From Ascaris suum (Eukaryota; Nematoda; Chromadorea; Rhabditida; Ascarididae), in assembly GCA_013433145.1 (NCBI GenBank), contig CM024188.1, positions 5,865,001 to 5,929,000 of the forward strand: a stretch of 64,000 nucleotides of DNA. The letters run 5' to 3'. This document shows positions 26,049 through 64,000 of this stretch, piece by piece. Under the pieces are notes generated by a model, which saw nothing but the letters and a program-made list of their open reading frames with translations, was not told the origin of the DNA and did not search any database. Both the position numbers and the translations under genes were made by a program. Positions within the stretch are counted from its first letter, which is position 1. Every line of letters starts with the position of its first letter.

Positions 26049-29000
26049 GAACTAGAGAGCTGTTTGGTCAGCACAATCAACAGCTTATCCAGCTTTCATC
26101 ATAATAAAACTATATGTGCAACCGGAAAGCGTCCCCTTACCAAAGAAATTATTTGATGAAGAGACCGCCTTATCCAGCCTCCTATGCAAAAGTACGAGTG
26201 GAGCGTTGAGCGAATCGACTCCAACATATAGCTTGGCAGTCTGAAACGAATTTCAATAGAGTACTGCAGAATACATTGAAAAAGAAATACAAATGCACGT
26301 TAAATGCGTGCTCATAAGACGAAAACTGCCAGCGTTGTAGGCAGAGGTTGTAGGCATGTGAAAATTTAGCGCATATTTTATTACATCGAAGCCGTAAAAA
26401 TATGTGCAACTCGAGAGAAACGAAGTGTCACATCAGAAGTTGCACCCTCAACCAGTCGGTAACGAAGGTAATTTAAGGCATCGACGATTAGTGTTAGCTA
26501 ATTTTCGCTGTTTCATATTCTCTTTTAGCGTTTACTATTCTAAAATCTTTTCAGCTAAAATGAAAAACTATTCAACGAGTCTATTATTTTTTCTGTGCTA
26601 TCAGAGGCCCTCTCAATGAAAGGTCGGTGAAAAAGCTAAAGAAGCTCTTTAAAGCTTTCTACAATAAAATCCTTTATCTTAAAAAGGTATTCAAAAATTA
26701 ACTAATCGAGAATTACATATTTGGTGCCAACAGCTTCTTTTATTCGATAAACAAATGAGCAAAGCAGCGTTTGCCTTTGTAATCCATCACAATTTTAGTC
26801 GATCAATGCTGTCGCCTGCCCTGTCTTTAATAATTCAGGCACGCATTTGGCTGCGTCTTCAATTTTATTCGACGAAAGAATTGAGTATATGGCTGCGTGG
26901 TTCAGCGTACACTCGTCTAATGACTGCATCTGTGTTCACAGTTAAAGAAGGTGCTCCAAATAATTATCAGTTCCTTAAATTAAAGCCAGAATAGAATCCG
27001 TTTTCAACGCTATCATATTGCTGAAGATTTTATTTTGTTAAAAAAATGCACTTATGCATTTACTCGGCCACTAATGGTCGACATATAGGCACTCTTTTCA
27101 GTCTGTACTTGCTGCTCGAATGATGGTCAGCATTCAATATTACCAGTTTTTTCCACCAGTAAATAAAATTATCAGTAACATTACTGCTTATGAAAAATTT
27201 GTGGAGGCAAGATCACGCTTACCAAAAAAAAAAAAACGCTTACTAACTTCCATGCGTTCAATGCGAAAACTTTCAGAAAAATTTCTTCAAAAATATTTAT
27301 GGAAGAATTTTTTGGAATATTCACTAGTTTGTATATATAAAAGAGATGACAAATTTTTCCCGCATCTTTATTTCGTGAAAATTTAATCGCTATTGCCGGC
27401 TTGCTTGGTAATTCATATGCAGCTACTGCACGCTAATGAACTTTTTTCTGGAATCCGGTATTTTATCCAGAACGTTGAAAACTGCCTTGCTTTTGGGAAA
27501 ACAGAAATGGCCGACTTATCTCAGAACTAGCATATTATTCCGTGCAAATATATTTTTCCAGAAATTTAAAAAAGATCTATTTGTGTCTGTAACAAAATAT
27601 GGCCATAACCGCTTTGCCAGTTGCTTATTTACGCGTAAAGCTGAGCATTTTGGAGAATCCAGCAAAAGACCTCTTAGATTGATGAATTTTTCTGATGCTT
27701 GGGATCGCACCTAGTTGTGAAGAAGTGAAAAGCATCACAGAAACGAGAACTGTGCTCATTGTTATTTTGCAAGGACTGGAATCACTTCGATTCTGATGTA
27801 ATATGGCACATATTACGCACTATCGAATACCAGCAGTGTAACAAAAGAAGTGTATATTCGACAATGCCAGAATTTCCTATAATAGTCTTAATTCGATCCT
27901 TCCGTAGAAATTAACGACAAAATGGATTTACCGCCACAATATCCGCAATATCCAGCTCTTTGCAAACAATGGGGAAGTGAAATCATAGTCTTTTTTGCGT
28001 TCTCAAATAGGAAGTGACTTCTCAACTGTTTGAATAGAATAGAACTTTCAAATCCAGAACATTTTTTGGAAGGGCGATAATTCTAACCGATTGGCCATGC
28101 AAATAATTCCATAACAGACAAGTTTCAACGAAGCAGTTAATCCAAGAAAATGTTATCATTGCAAAATGACCTTTTCGGTTGAATTTCAGGAAAAAATTTC
28201 ACGAGGATTTTGGAGATAATAAATATCGGGAGAAATTTGCGGTATGCCTTCCGTATTAGCTGCACTAAATTGATTAGGAATCAAATTCTGTCATTTTTAA
28301 AAGAATGGGAAGTTTGCCAAGCTTGTAATCAACTACTGAAAAAACGTACCCGCACCAGATGAGCTGGCATTAGAAGCGCTTTCGCGCTTCCACGCGTCAA
28401 ATCAGCCAGCGTCGCAACTTGTCAACAAATAACAAAAAAGCGCGAAATGCGTTTAGATTTCGAAAGAATCAACCTTGTGCGTAAAAATCTCACACAAAAA
28501 ATTCGCCACTAGCAAATGTTGCGAGCGATCGCAAAAATGCGTTCAGGTTTCCGCGTACACATCTAATTGCTCATAATTGGTTTAAAAGTTGATAAGCCAA
28601 ATTGAAAGTTGACAAACGTGCAATTTCATAATGGTGGTTACACATTTCTTAACTCATGCTTGATTAATTTTTGAAGCGAAACTACCAGATGAAATGACCA
28701 GCAAAATGCATACTCTCCTATATAAACGCGCACTCATTACATGGCAGTCTTGTGCTCTACACGAATGTGTATTTGTAGAGAGCCACAAGAACGAATCAGC
28801 TGTTCTAAAATGCGTTTGTAATGTTCCGTCTAAAAAAGATTAATGTACACCTCTTCAATGAATACCTTCCTCTCCCTTCTCTAAAGGCGATTGTAACTGC
28901 TAATCTTTTTATCATAACCAATCATAAATCTGCGTAGTGAGATTGCATTCGTCATAAAAATTTAAAAAAAAGGAAAAAAAAAACGAATAGGGTGATCTGC

Positions 29001-30170
29001 TTGCAAAAATAATGTTCGATCGAAAAGCACATAAACATATGGCATACTTCATGCTTTCTTGTAAAATTTGCAATACAAATCTTATTGCAAATTTGTAGGG
29101 CACTTCCATTATCCATATAACAAACATTGGTTATAAGAAATTTTGCTATACAACAGCAGATTAGTGATATATTTAAAAAGCATCTAGGCAATGCAACGTT
29201 GACAGCAAACGTGTTATATAGCATCGGCAATGCCATTTCATAGTGACGGTGTCCCACAGCAACTCTAATGTCCTGCACCTTGTCGTGTTCTAAACACAAA
29301 CCTCTGCTCGTTTAATAAAAATTCATGGCGGTTGAGTATTTGAATTGCTCATAAAAGTTTTTCACAACTTCAGCAGATGGTGTTTCGATCATTGTGTTAT
29401 TTACCATTTTGATGAGATGAAAGTAACATGATAAACATGTTAAGAAGATCACTAAGATCATAAAAAAGCTCAAATAAAGCGGAACGTACCACACTACTCC
29501 CACTGAAGGATGTCGGCAGCAAGTGTATTGATGAAAAAAAAAGAAAGAAAAGATGTAGAAGTTTTTTTCTGCAAAACTTTCGTGGTAATCTTGCCAGTTC
29601 CATTCATTATCATTCTACGTGTACGGTGATCAACTAAAGGGCAATTGATTATTCGGTAGTCGTTTCACATTTCGTCATTGGATAGTTGTCGAAGCCACCT
29701 CACCTATTCCTTCGTTTTGAGGCGTTTCACTTGCCGCGGCTCACATAACGTCAAATAAAAAGTTCTCGTCTCTGTTGCCTTACTTGACTTCCTATAGAAA
29801 TTCTATCAATAATAATAGTAGAAACTTTCTTCTTTCGCCACTCTACCGTGTTGATAAACAAAACAGTTGAACAGTGCCACTAAATCTTTTATGAATTTTC
29901 TATAGAAATTAGCCTAACCGAGCGAAACCTGTTGAACTGTTTGGAATTACTGTTTCGTTCCTAATGAAGTTAAAAACTTCCGAAGAAAAAACTGCCAATT
30001 CTAGCAACAACAACAAAAAAATTCGCTCATTGGTTGTGTAAATTCGTTTCAATGGCTTCATATATTAATGCTTACTGTAGACAATTTGTTTTATGAGTAA
30101 AAGTCGAATGCTATCAGCGCCACCACAAAGGACTATAAATAATGGTAGGGAAAGCTGACACTTTTGATGA

Positions 30171-30227
30171 AGCCAAATAAGTGTTTTTGTAGCCAAATAA
30201 GCCAAATAAGAAAACTGACACAAATAA
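30171..30227. repeat. Short direct repeats of agccaaataag
   Basis: agccaaataag at 30171, then agccaaataagccaaataag at 30191, then acacaaataag near 30218. A small simple repeat in the intergenic region. Confidence 0.6.
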
Positions 30228-32206
30228 GAAAATTCACTAAGAGAAGGCACTCTTACATCATAAAATGTTAAATATTGAAGCAAAGGGCCAAATAAATCTA
30301 AAACAGTATACTAAGTAGTTGGAAAGTGTTGTAAGGCCTCTCGCCAATGAACGAAACCCATAAAGGGTAATGTGTGCACTTTTTGACAACTGAACTAAAG
30401 ACATAAACTACTTTTGCTCGCTTATCCCTCACAGATGACATAAATTAAAATTTGCAATAATTTGGTTACCTAGTTCAGTGCCATTGCAAGCGTAAATCAA
30501 TGCTACGCTTCAAAAAATGAAAATCCAATTGAAATTTGTTACGGAGCAAAATATAGCAGATAGAATTGCAGCTTTAGTGCAAAGAGTGGCGACATGCAGG
30601 ATGGCAAAGACCTCCCTTCATTAGAACGGTCAGTGTCGAAAGTGCGATAGCAACACCAATGAAAAGCTTTCACTTAGGCCGCGATTCTGCGATGCTTTTT
30701 TGCTTTCACCAATTGCGTCACCATATTAGCACCGATTTTCATGTCGCCGCAAAAGTTCTACGTTTTAACTGCGGCTTTGTTCAGGAATAACATTGTCTGG
30801 ATGTAAATGCGACGTCATACTGAAATGACTCTTGCAGACATATTCCATCCAATATTGCCTGTAGATATACCGAAAGTAATCTGACTGTGATAGCAACAAA
30901 CGAACTTACTTCTCATTCGTTCCTTTCGCCGATGCCAGAACTGTTCCCGTTGAGAGCCTGCAAATGGATTCTTACGTATTGCGGCAATGGCAAAAAATAT
31001 AAAAGTTGGTGCAATAACGCTCAGATTCATTGCCATGCCAGTGATACGATCGTCCTTTATTCACTCAGCCAATCGCATTTGGTAAGCAAGTTGCAAGAGT
31101 TGCATTTAGAAAAGTTGCAATTAAATACATTTGCAAATTTGGTTGAATGTTACGCAACGCTACACTAGACGAATCACATTTGTACTCTAATTTAACTTGC
31201 CATTTAGAGAAAGCTGCCCTGTAAGGAACGCCTATGACAGATAAGACGAATTGTGCAGTGGACGATTCCGATGAAGAAATGAAAATGCTGTTTCTTAATG
31301 TGCAAAAAGACAATTTCCTCTAAAGTTTTAAATTTCTCAAAAAACAATCAGGCTCTTAAATAATTTTCAACTTCAAAAGAAAAGGTATCAGAATCAACGG
31401 CTTCCTTGAATCAATGCTTGAAATAAGGTATGAATTCTTGAAAAGAAAGACACAACGTCACAGGTACTGTTATGACCGCAATTTTGACACTTTGTTTAGA
31501 AATTGAAATGTCCTCGATTATTAAAATCCCATATGAAGACCAAAAAAACCGGAAATCTCGTGCCTAACATTTCGTTAAAGTGGGAAAAATATTTATATTC
31601 AGTTATGCGGCTGTTGAAAACTTACGCAAAACGTGAATGAGTCTTAGTGAAGCGTTATCTTCAGAAGAATTGAGAAAACTGTGAACTCTCGTTTAACGTC
31701 CCTCTGCATTTCTAAAAGCATCGAAAACCTACTGTCTCACTGACTGAAAGGCGCCTGAAAACTTTCATTCGACCTCATAGGAGATTCCTCAAAACTGAGT
31801 CTTGTTTTCACGGCCACGAAAACTTAGATTGGCTAAGAAAACATTTGCAGTTTGATGTGAAAAGCAGCAAGAAAACTAGCACAGAGGTTTTTAAATAATG
31901 GTGAGTGAAATTGTTGCTGCAAAAATCCGACTACCTCGCCAACATGGATTTTGAAGAACGTGGATCTTTATTCATTGCAATAATTTTCATCGATGCATGA
32001 AAACGATTAACGTGGTGTGTGTGTGTTAATAATACATGACGATTCTAGATAGTGAGTCCATAATTACCGAGTCCTATGACATTTCTGATTAAAACCCGCT
32101 CTACTGATATTAGAACTCAGCGATGCTTTAAAAAACATTGAAGAAAAAGCTTGCTGGTAGTTGCTATTCGCTCTTCTTTTTTCTGAGAGTAAAACAACCG
32201 GTAAAT

Positions 32207-32408
32207 GGGCATAAATGCGCATATGCACATTTATGAAAGCTTCATTGGTGATGCGGCGGTGCAGACGCACTTTTATTATTGCAATTTTTTATAAACTGAA
32301 TACTTATAAATGCAGTTTTTATGGGGGCAAATTTTTAAAAACGCAAATTTTTGTGAATGCAAATAAATTCCTGTGGCGAATTTTTATAAATGCAAGTGCA
32401 TTTATGTA
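32207..32408. repeat. Cluster of ATAAATGC/GCATTTAT palindromes
   Basis: Perfect arms CATAAATG (32210-32217) and CATTTATG (32228-32235) form one hairpin. ATAAATGCA (32386-32394) and TGCATTTAT (32397-32405) form a second with a 2-nt loop. Between them lie further copies of the octamer (ttataaatgcag, tgaatgcaaataa). The two palindromes about 170 bp apart resemble ends of a small non-autonomous element. Intergenic. Confidence 0.6.
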
Positions 32409-34612
32409 GGCAGCAAGGAAACCCCCAGGCAGTAGGCCGCATCACCTATCCTCTTGCTAAACACAAGAGCTTTCCAGAACATAAAACATGTGGAAGTAAC
32501 ATAAGAATTGATCATCTTCACCATGAGTCATAGTCTACTAACCCCGACAGTTCACTATGCCATCAACGGCTATTATCATCCTTAGAGACGCATGTAACAA
32601 CCCTGTAAAAATAGATAAACTAGGAATTCGCCACGCTGAAAGCAAGACGAGAGAGGCATTCGTTTAGATTGAAGCGAACATGTATATGATCAAACGGTCA
32701 TTTAAAGTCAGCTATTTGAATCGAACCAGCAACCCTCACTTAGAAAGAACTTTTTGAGGTGTTCTGCAACAACACCTTAAATGGTTACAGGACTAAATTT
32801 TCAAATGCTTTCAGAAGTACTTCTTTTGTAGGAAAGTAAATATAAACCGTGATGTTTGCGAAGGCGATTGCATTTTCAATGAGAACATTCCCCGACGTTA
32901 GCCTATGTCGGTGAGGAGCTGGCCATACTTGCTGGCAGCTCGTTCGCTCGTTTAATCACTAAATATTTGCTCTCTCTTAAAGTAGCTGCTAAGCAACGAA
33001 TCTTGTTTGCAAACAGCTCTATCTGCTCGCAGCGCTCACCATCTCTCCGCATCAGTGCACGACTTGTCTTTTCCAAATCTTCCTCACATTGAACTAAGTG
33101 CATAATTACTAAAATGGTAATCATTGCCAGGAGTCGTGGACGCGGAAAGGAAGGATGAAGGCGACGTTATCCCTCATCCCCCACCAACATCTCCTCCCTC
33201 TTCAGCCCTCCTCCTCACTCTCTTCCGCTACCTGCAGAGAATCGAGGAGGCAAAACGTTCGCGTGTCCTTTCCCATCCGCACTCTGCGTTCCTGGTAGCT
33301 GTCATGCTCATTTTCATTACATAGAAATTACGACAGTGATACCGCTTATCTATCCTATATTCGGCACTGCTGCTTGTATTAAAGGAATCAATGATTCCTT
33401 GTATTCAGCGTTCCGTTAAGACCTTTGACGGGGTTATTGGACACCATCGCCTTCCTCGTACGCAAGACTAGATTAAGTGCGCCCGAACGAGGGCACAACA
33501 CAGGGTCGTAATAATGTGAGGCGCGCAGGGCCGATGAATGCAAGGTCGCGCATGCGGCGCATCTTGGACAGGTGGGCACTGCGCGTCGAATGGGCATCAA
33601 CGACGCTCACTCATCCATCCAAATCGAAGTCACCAACCATTTAAAGGCAGCCGTCAGGTTTCCTCGCTACCTTCGTGAGTGAGAAAAACCACTTGTTGTG
33701 CTACTTCTAAAGGCTTCGTACGTTTCGCCGAAGGATAAGTCATGTTCCTCCGTTAGTGTCGTCATATAGTGCACTCGGCAGTATTCGTCTAGATCACAGC
33801 GTCAAACTGTGGGCATCCCCAAGTGTTAGAGAACGGTAGGTAAGTGGTTGCTTTACTCGATTGTAATCTCGGTTTCAGGAAATAATAAGCGTCTCACAGC
33901 AAACAAAAACTCGGCTGAGTACTCCTGGTGTTCCGCCTTATAATGTTTTCATCATCGAGCTATTTGTCCAGCTCATTTTTCTGTAACGAATTTTCTGTAA
34001 CAATCAACGTCGCCATTTTATGTACTTTTAATAATTTGCATTTGCAAAACGCATTATGGCGGCGTCTTACCTGTGCGTATTATGTAACTAAGTTGTGCCT
34101 ACCTGTGCACACATTTCAACTCGGGAACCACTTAACCTAGTGTTATGAAGATTGGTGGGCGTGATCTACATTACAGCATAGCATCTGTACCAACTTGCGA
34201 GGAGTTTTAGGCAGTGAAATGTGCCTCAAAATTTGTGTACACCTCACGACTGACTAGGTTGCATTCTACTCCGATCAGATCAGAAAGGAAGCAAAAAAAC
34301 CTATTGTTTAGCCGCTTCGGTGAAAATATAGCATGCATGCATTCTAGGCTCTGTTTTATTGTTTGCTGGCGCCTTACGAAATCATTTGGACCGATGAAGC
34401 GAGACAGCAAAAGCTAGCATCATAGCGTTTTTTTCCTATATTTCCCCATTTGTTTTTCATTTTTTGCTGCCACACGCTGAGAAGACCTCATGAAACAATG
34501 GGCCAACGAACAATGTCCATCGGCACGTTGTTCTTTCATTATCAAAAAAAAAATAAGAAATTGCTTGCAAAAACTGCCAATCACCTTCTGTTTAAAGGAT
34601 ATTGACCACTAG

Positions 34613-34645
34613 TTTTATAGATGCGAACGGTAATGACATAAAGGA
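34613..34645 (+). promoter_or_regulatory. 5' UTR of prominin with acceptor-like site and tiny upstream ORF
   Basis: GTTTTATAG ends at 34620 and looks like a splice or trans-splice acceptor. A six-codon upstream ORF (ATG 34621 to TAA 34641) lies in the remaining 25 nt before the prominin ATG and could damp translation if it is in the mRNA. Confidence 0.35.
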
Positions 34646-62700
<28,055 letters not shown>

Positions 62701-62708
62701 AGATTCGT

Positions 62709-62714
62709 AATAAA
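62709..62714 (+). promoter_or_regulatory. Polyadenylation signal of the prominin gene
   Basis: AATAAA 8 nt downstream of the TGA stop in exon 17. The position predicts a very short 3' UTR, like the one inferred for ser-2. Confidence 0.6.
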
Positions 62715-64000
62715 AATAGTTCATTTATTTAAAACGACGGCTTTTTCTTTTTTTTTGAAGTTTGGATTAACTTACACAAACTAATTCAAACTTATCGTAT
62801 ACCATTGAGCGGTCTTTTAGGTATTTCGATTTGTAATATAGTGGTTATGTGAAACGCGTCGTCTATAATCTGAGGCGTAAACTAGTGCTCACATTAAGCT
62901 TTTGTTCGATTAACCGATTTCTGTGTGAATTGAGGTGTATTCGGTTAACAGGGTGGCATAAAAGGGAGCAGCCCGTTTTCCTTCTCAAGTTCATAGCGTC
63001 CTCAAACACAGCATTTTACTTCAAAAATGAACGCGTCTCCATAGTCCTACCATCTCATTTACGAAGTGTTGTTCATCTCGAAGTGGATAATCAAAGTTTT
63101 AAAAAGACTGCATAACTAAATTAGATATTTTTATGCTTTTTCGCGATCACTCGCACAAAAACGTTTGGTGGAAATTAACCGCTGCATTGCTTCTTGATTT
63201 TCAACGGAAGCACTGAATCACTCATAAGCGGAATGCGAAGATCATTTGTCGTACCAGCCACCTGCCACTTTCCTTCTGCTTTTTTTTACTGTTCGGCATT
63301 TCAAAGGGACGCAGCCGACTCGTCGAATCGCAAAGCACGAATGAAACGCGCTGACTTCGTACGTGCATGTATAAATGGAAACTGTAGGCCAGCTTTCCGT
63401 TAACCCACATCGGGTTGCGCTCATGAAGTTTTTGACTAAATTGAGGCCCATAATTGTCAAAATGTATTTCTTGACAAAATGCGCACTCGAATTCGGTTTT
63501 GCATGCCAAGGTGCAAGCGTATCTGAACTGTATATTGTTGTCAATCACAGCAGTGCACACTATTCAAGCAGTTGCATTCCTATGCATGCTTGGGCACATT
63601 CGGACATGGCAAACTTTCGCTCTACAACATCTATAGTTGAGGTGACCTTGAAATTCTAGAATCTTGAAGGAACAGGTCGCAATCCTAAGGCCTTATCTAG
63701 AACTGATTCCTTCCCTCCTCTCCTCTTAGAGAAGAGATCTTTTCTTCCTTTCGTCTCTCCTCAGTTTGGTCCTCCTCACTGCCAAAGTGATTCCTTATCC
63801 GCATCGTCCATTGATCGCCCCAATGTTCCCCACCGTTTGAACGCTCAATTGAAGAATGGTCGTGCGGCAAAAGTTTGCTATAAAACTTCATATCTAAGAC
63901 CTCATTAATTGTTTCATGGGCTCGAAATTGCATAGTTTGGTCTTTCGCAAAGCGCTGGTGACGAAACTGTGGTCAAAACTTCGGGTTGACAGATGGAGAA
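62715..64000. other. 3' flank of prominin, nothing supported
   Basis: Frames of up to 112 codons overlap on both strands near 63.2-63.6 kb. None has convincing splice sites or a familiar motif. Confidence 0.5.

Larger units (their letters stand above)
23261..34612. other. Divergent intergenic region between ser-2 and prominin
   Basis: About 11.4 kb without a convincing gene. It contains the poly-C and G-rich tracts near 25-26 kb, the palindrome cluster at 32.2-32.4 kb, and a pyrimidine-rich then CpG-richer stretch at 33,150-33,620 about 1 kb before the prominin start. A minus-strand frame at 30,882-31,036 has a signal-peptide-like start (MNLSVIAPTFIFFAIAAI) and runs into a GTAAGT donor; I found no second exon. 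Regulatory elements for both genes are expected here. Confidence 0.5.

Noticed and set aside
28952..29299. 115-codon minus-strand frame
   Set aside because: Cys/Phe-rich, ends in a poly-T translation (FFFLFF), no splice sites; probably chance.
32700..32735. tRNA B-box-like sequence on the minus strand (GGTTCGATTC)
   Set aside because: No A box or cloverleaf can be formed at the expected distance upstream.

Overview
This is a eukaryotic window, about 62% A+T by eye, and almost certainly from a nematode. It has kilobase introns, short exons, splice acceptors of the TTTCAG/TTTTCAG type, TA microsatellites and scattered decayed transposons. No bacterial, viral or organellar gene organisation is visible. 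The closest matches I can recall for both recognisable genes are Caenorhabditis elegans proteins, but the introns are much larger, so a large-genome (perhaps parasitic) nematode is a reasonable guess. I cannot name the species.

Minus strand, 8,259-23,182: a complete eight-exon model of a biogenic-amine GPCR, the orthologue of the C. elegans tyramine receptor SER-2. All exon phases agree and the model encodes 451 residues. One intron uses a GC donor (GC-AG).

Plus strand, 34,646-62,700: a complete 17-exon model of a prominin (CD133 family), a five-pass membrane glycoprotein of plasma-membrane protrusions. It encodes 849 residues, from signal peptide to cytoplasmic tail, followed by a polyadenylation signal. 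Phases close over the whole chain. Three junctions have two equally in-frame solutions and are flagged.

The two genes are divergent and separated by about 11.4 kb in which I find no convincing gene. Their introns hold most of the other structure: a mariner-like transposase remnant and a GA/TA/GA microsatellite in the receptor gene; and a LINE reverse-transcriptase remnant, a 161-bp TA tract, a roughly 120-bp degenerate tandem repeat and smaller tandem repeats in the prominin gene.

Bases 1-8,200 hold at least two exon-like segments with good splice donors on the minus strand (near 3.2 and 4.2 kb) and a 115-codon open frame at 7.6-8.0 kb. They probably belong to one or two further genes that I could not identify. 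The last 1.3 kb shows nothing I can support. I did not find tRNA, rRNA, spliced-leader or CRISPR sequences. I found no previously undescribed system. The most informative results are the two complete spliced gene models, which short-ORF listings would miss.
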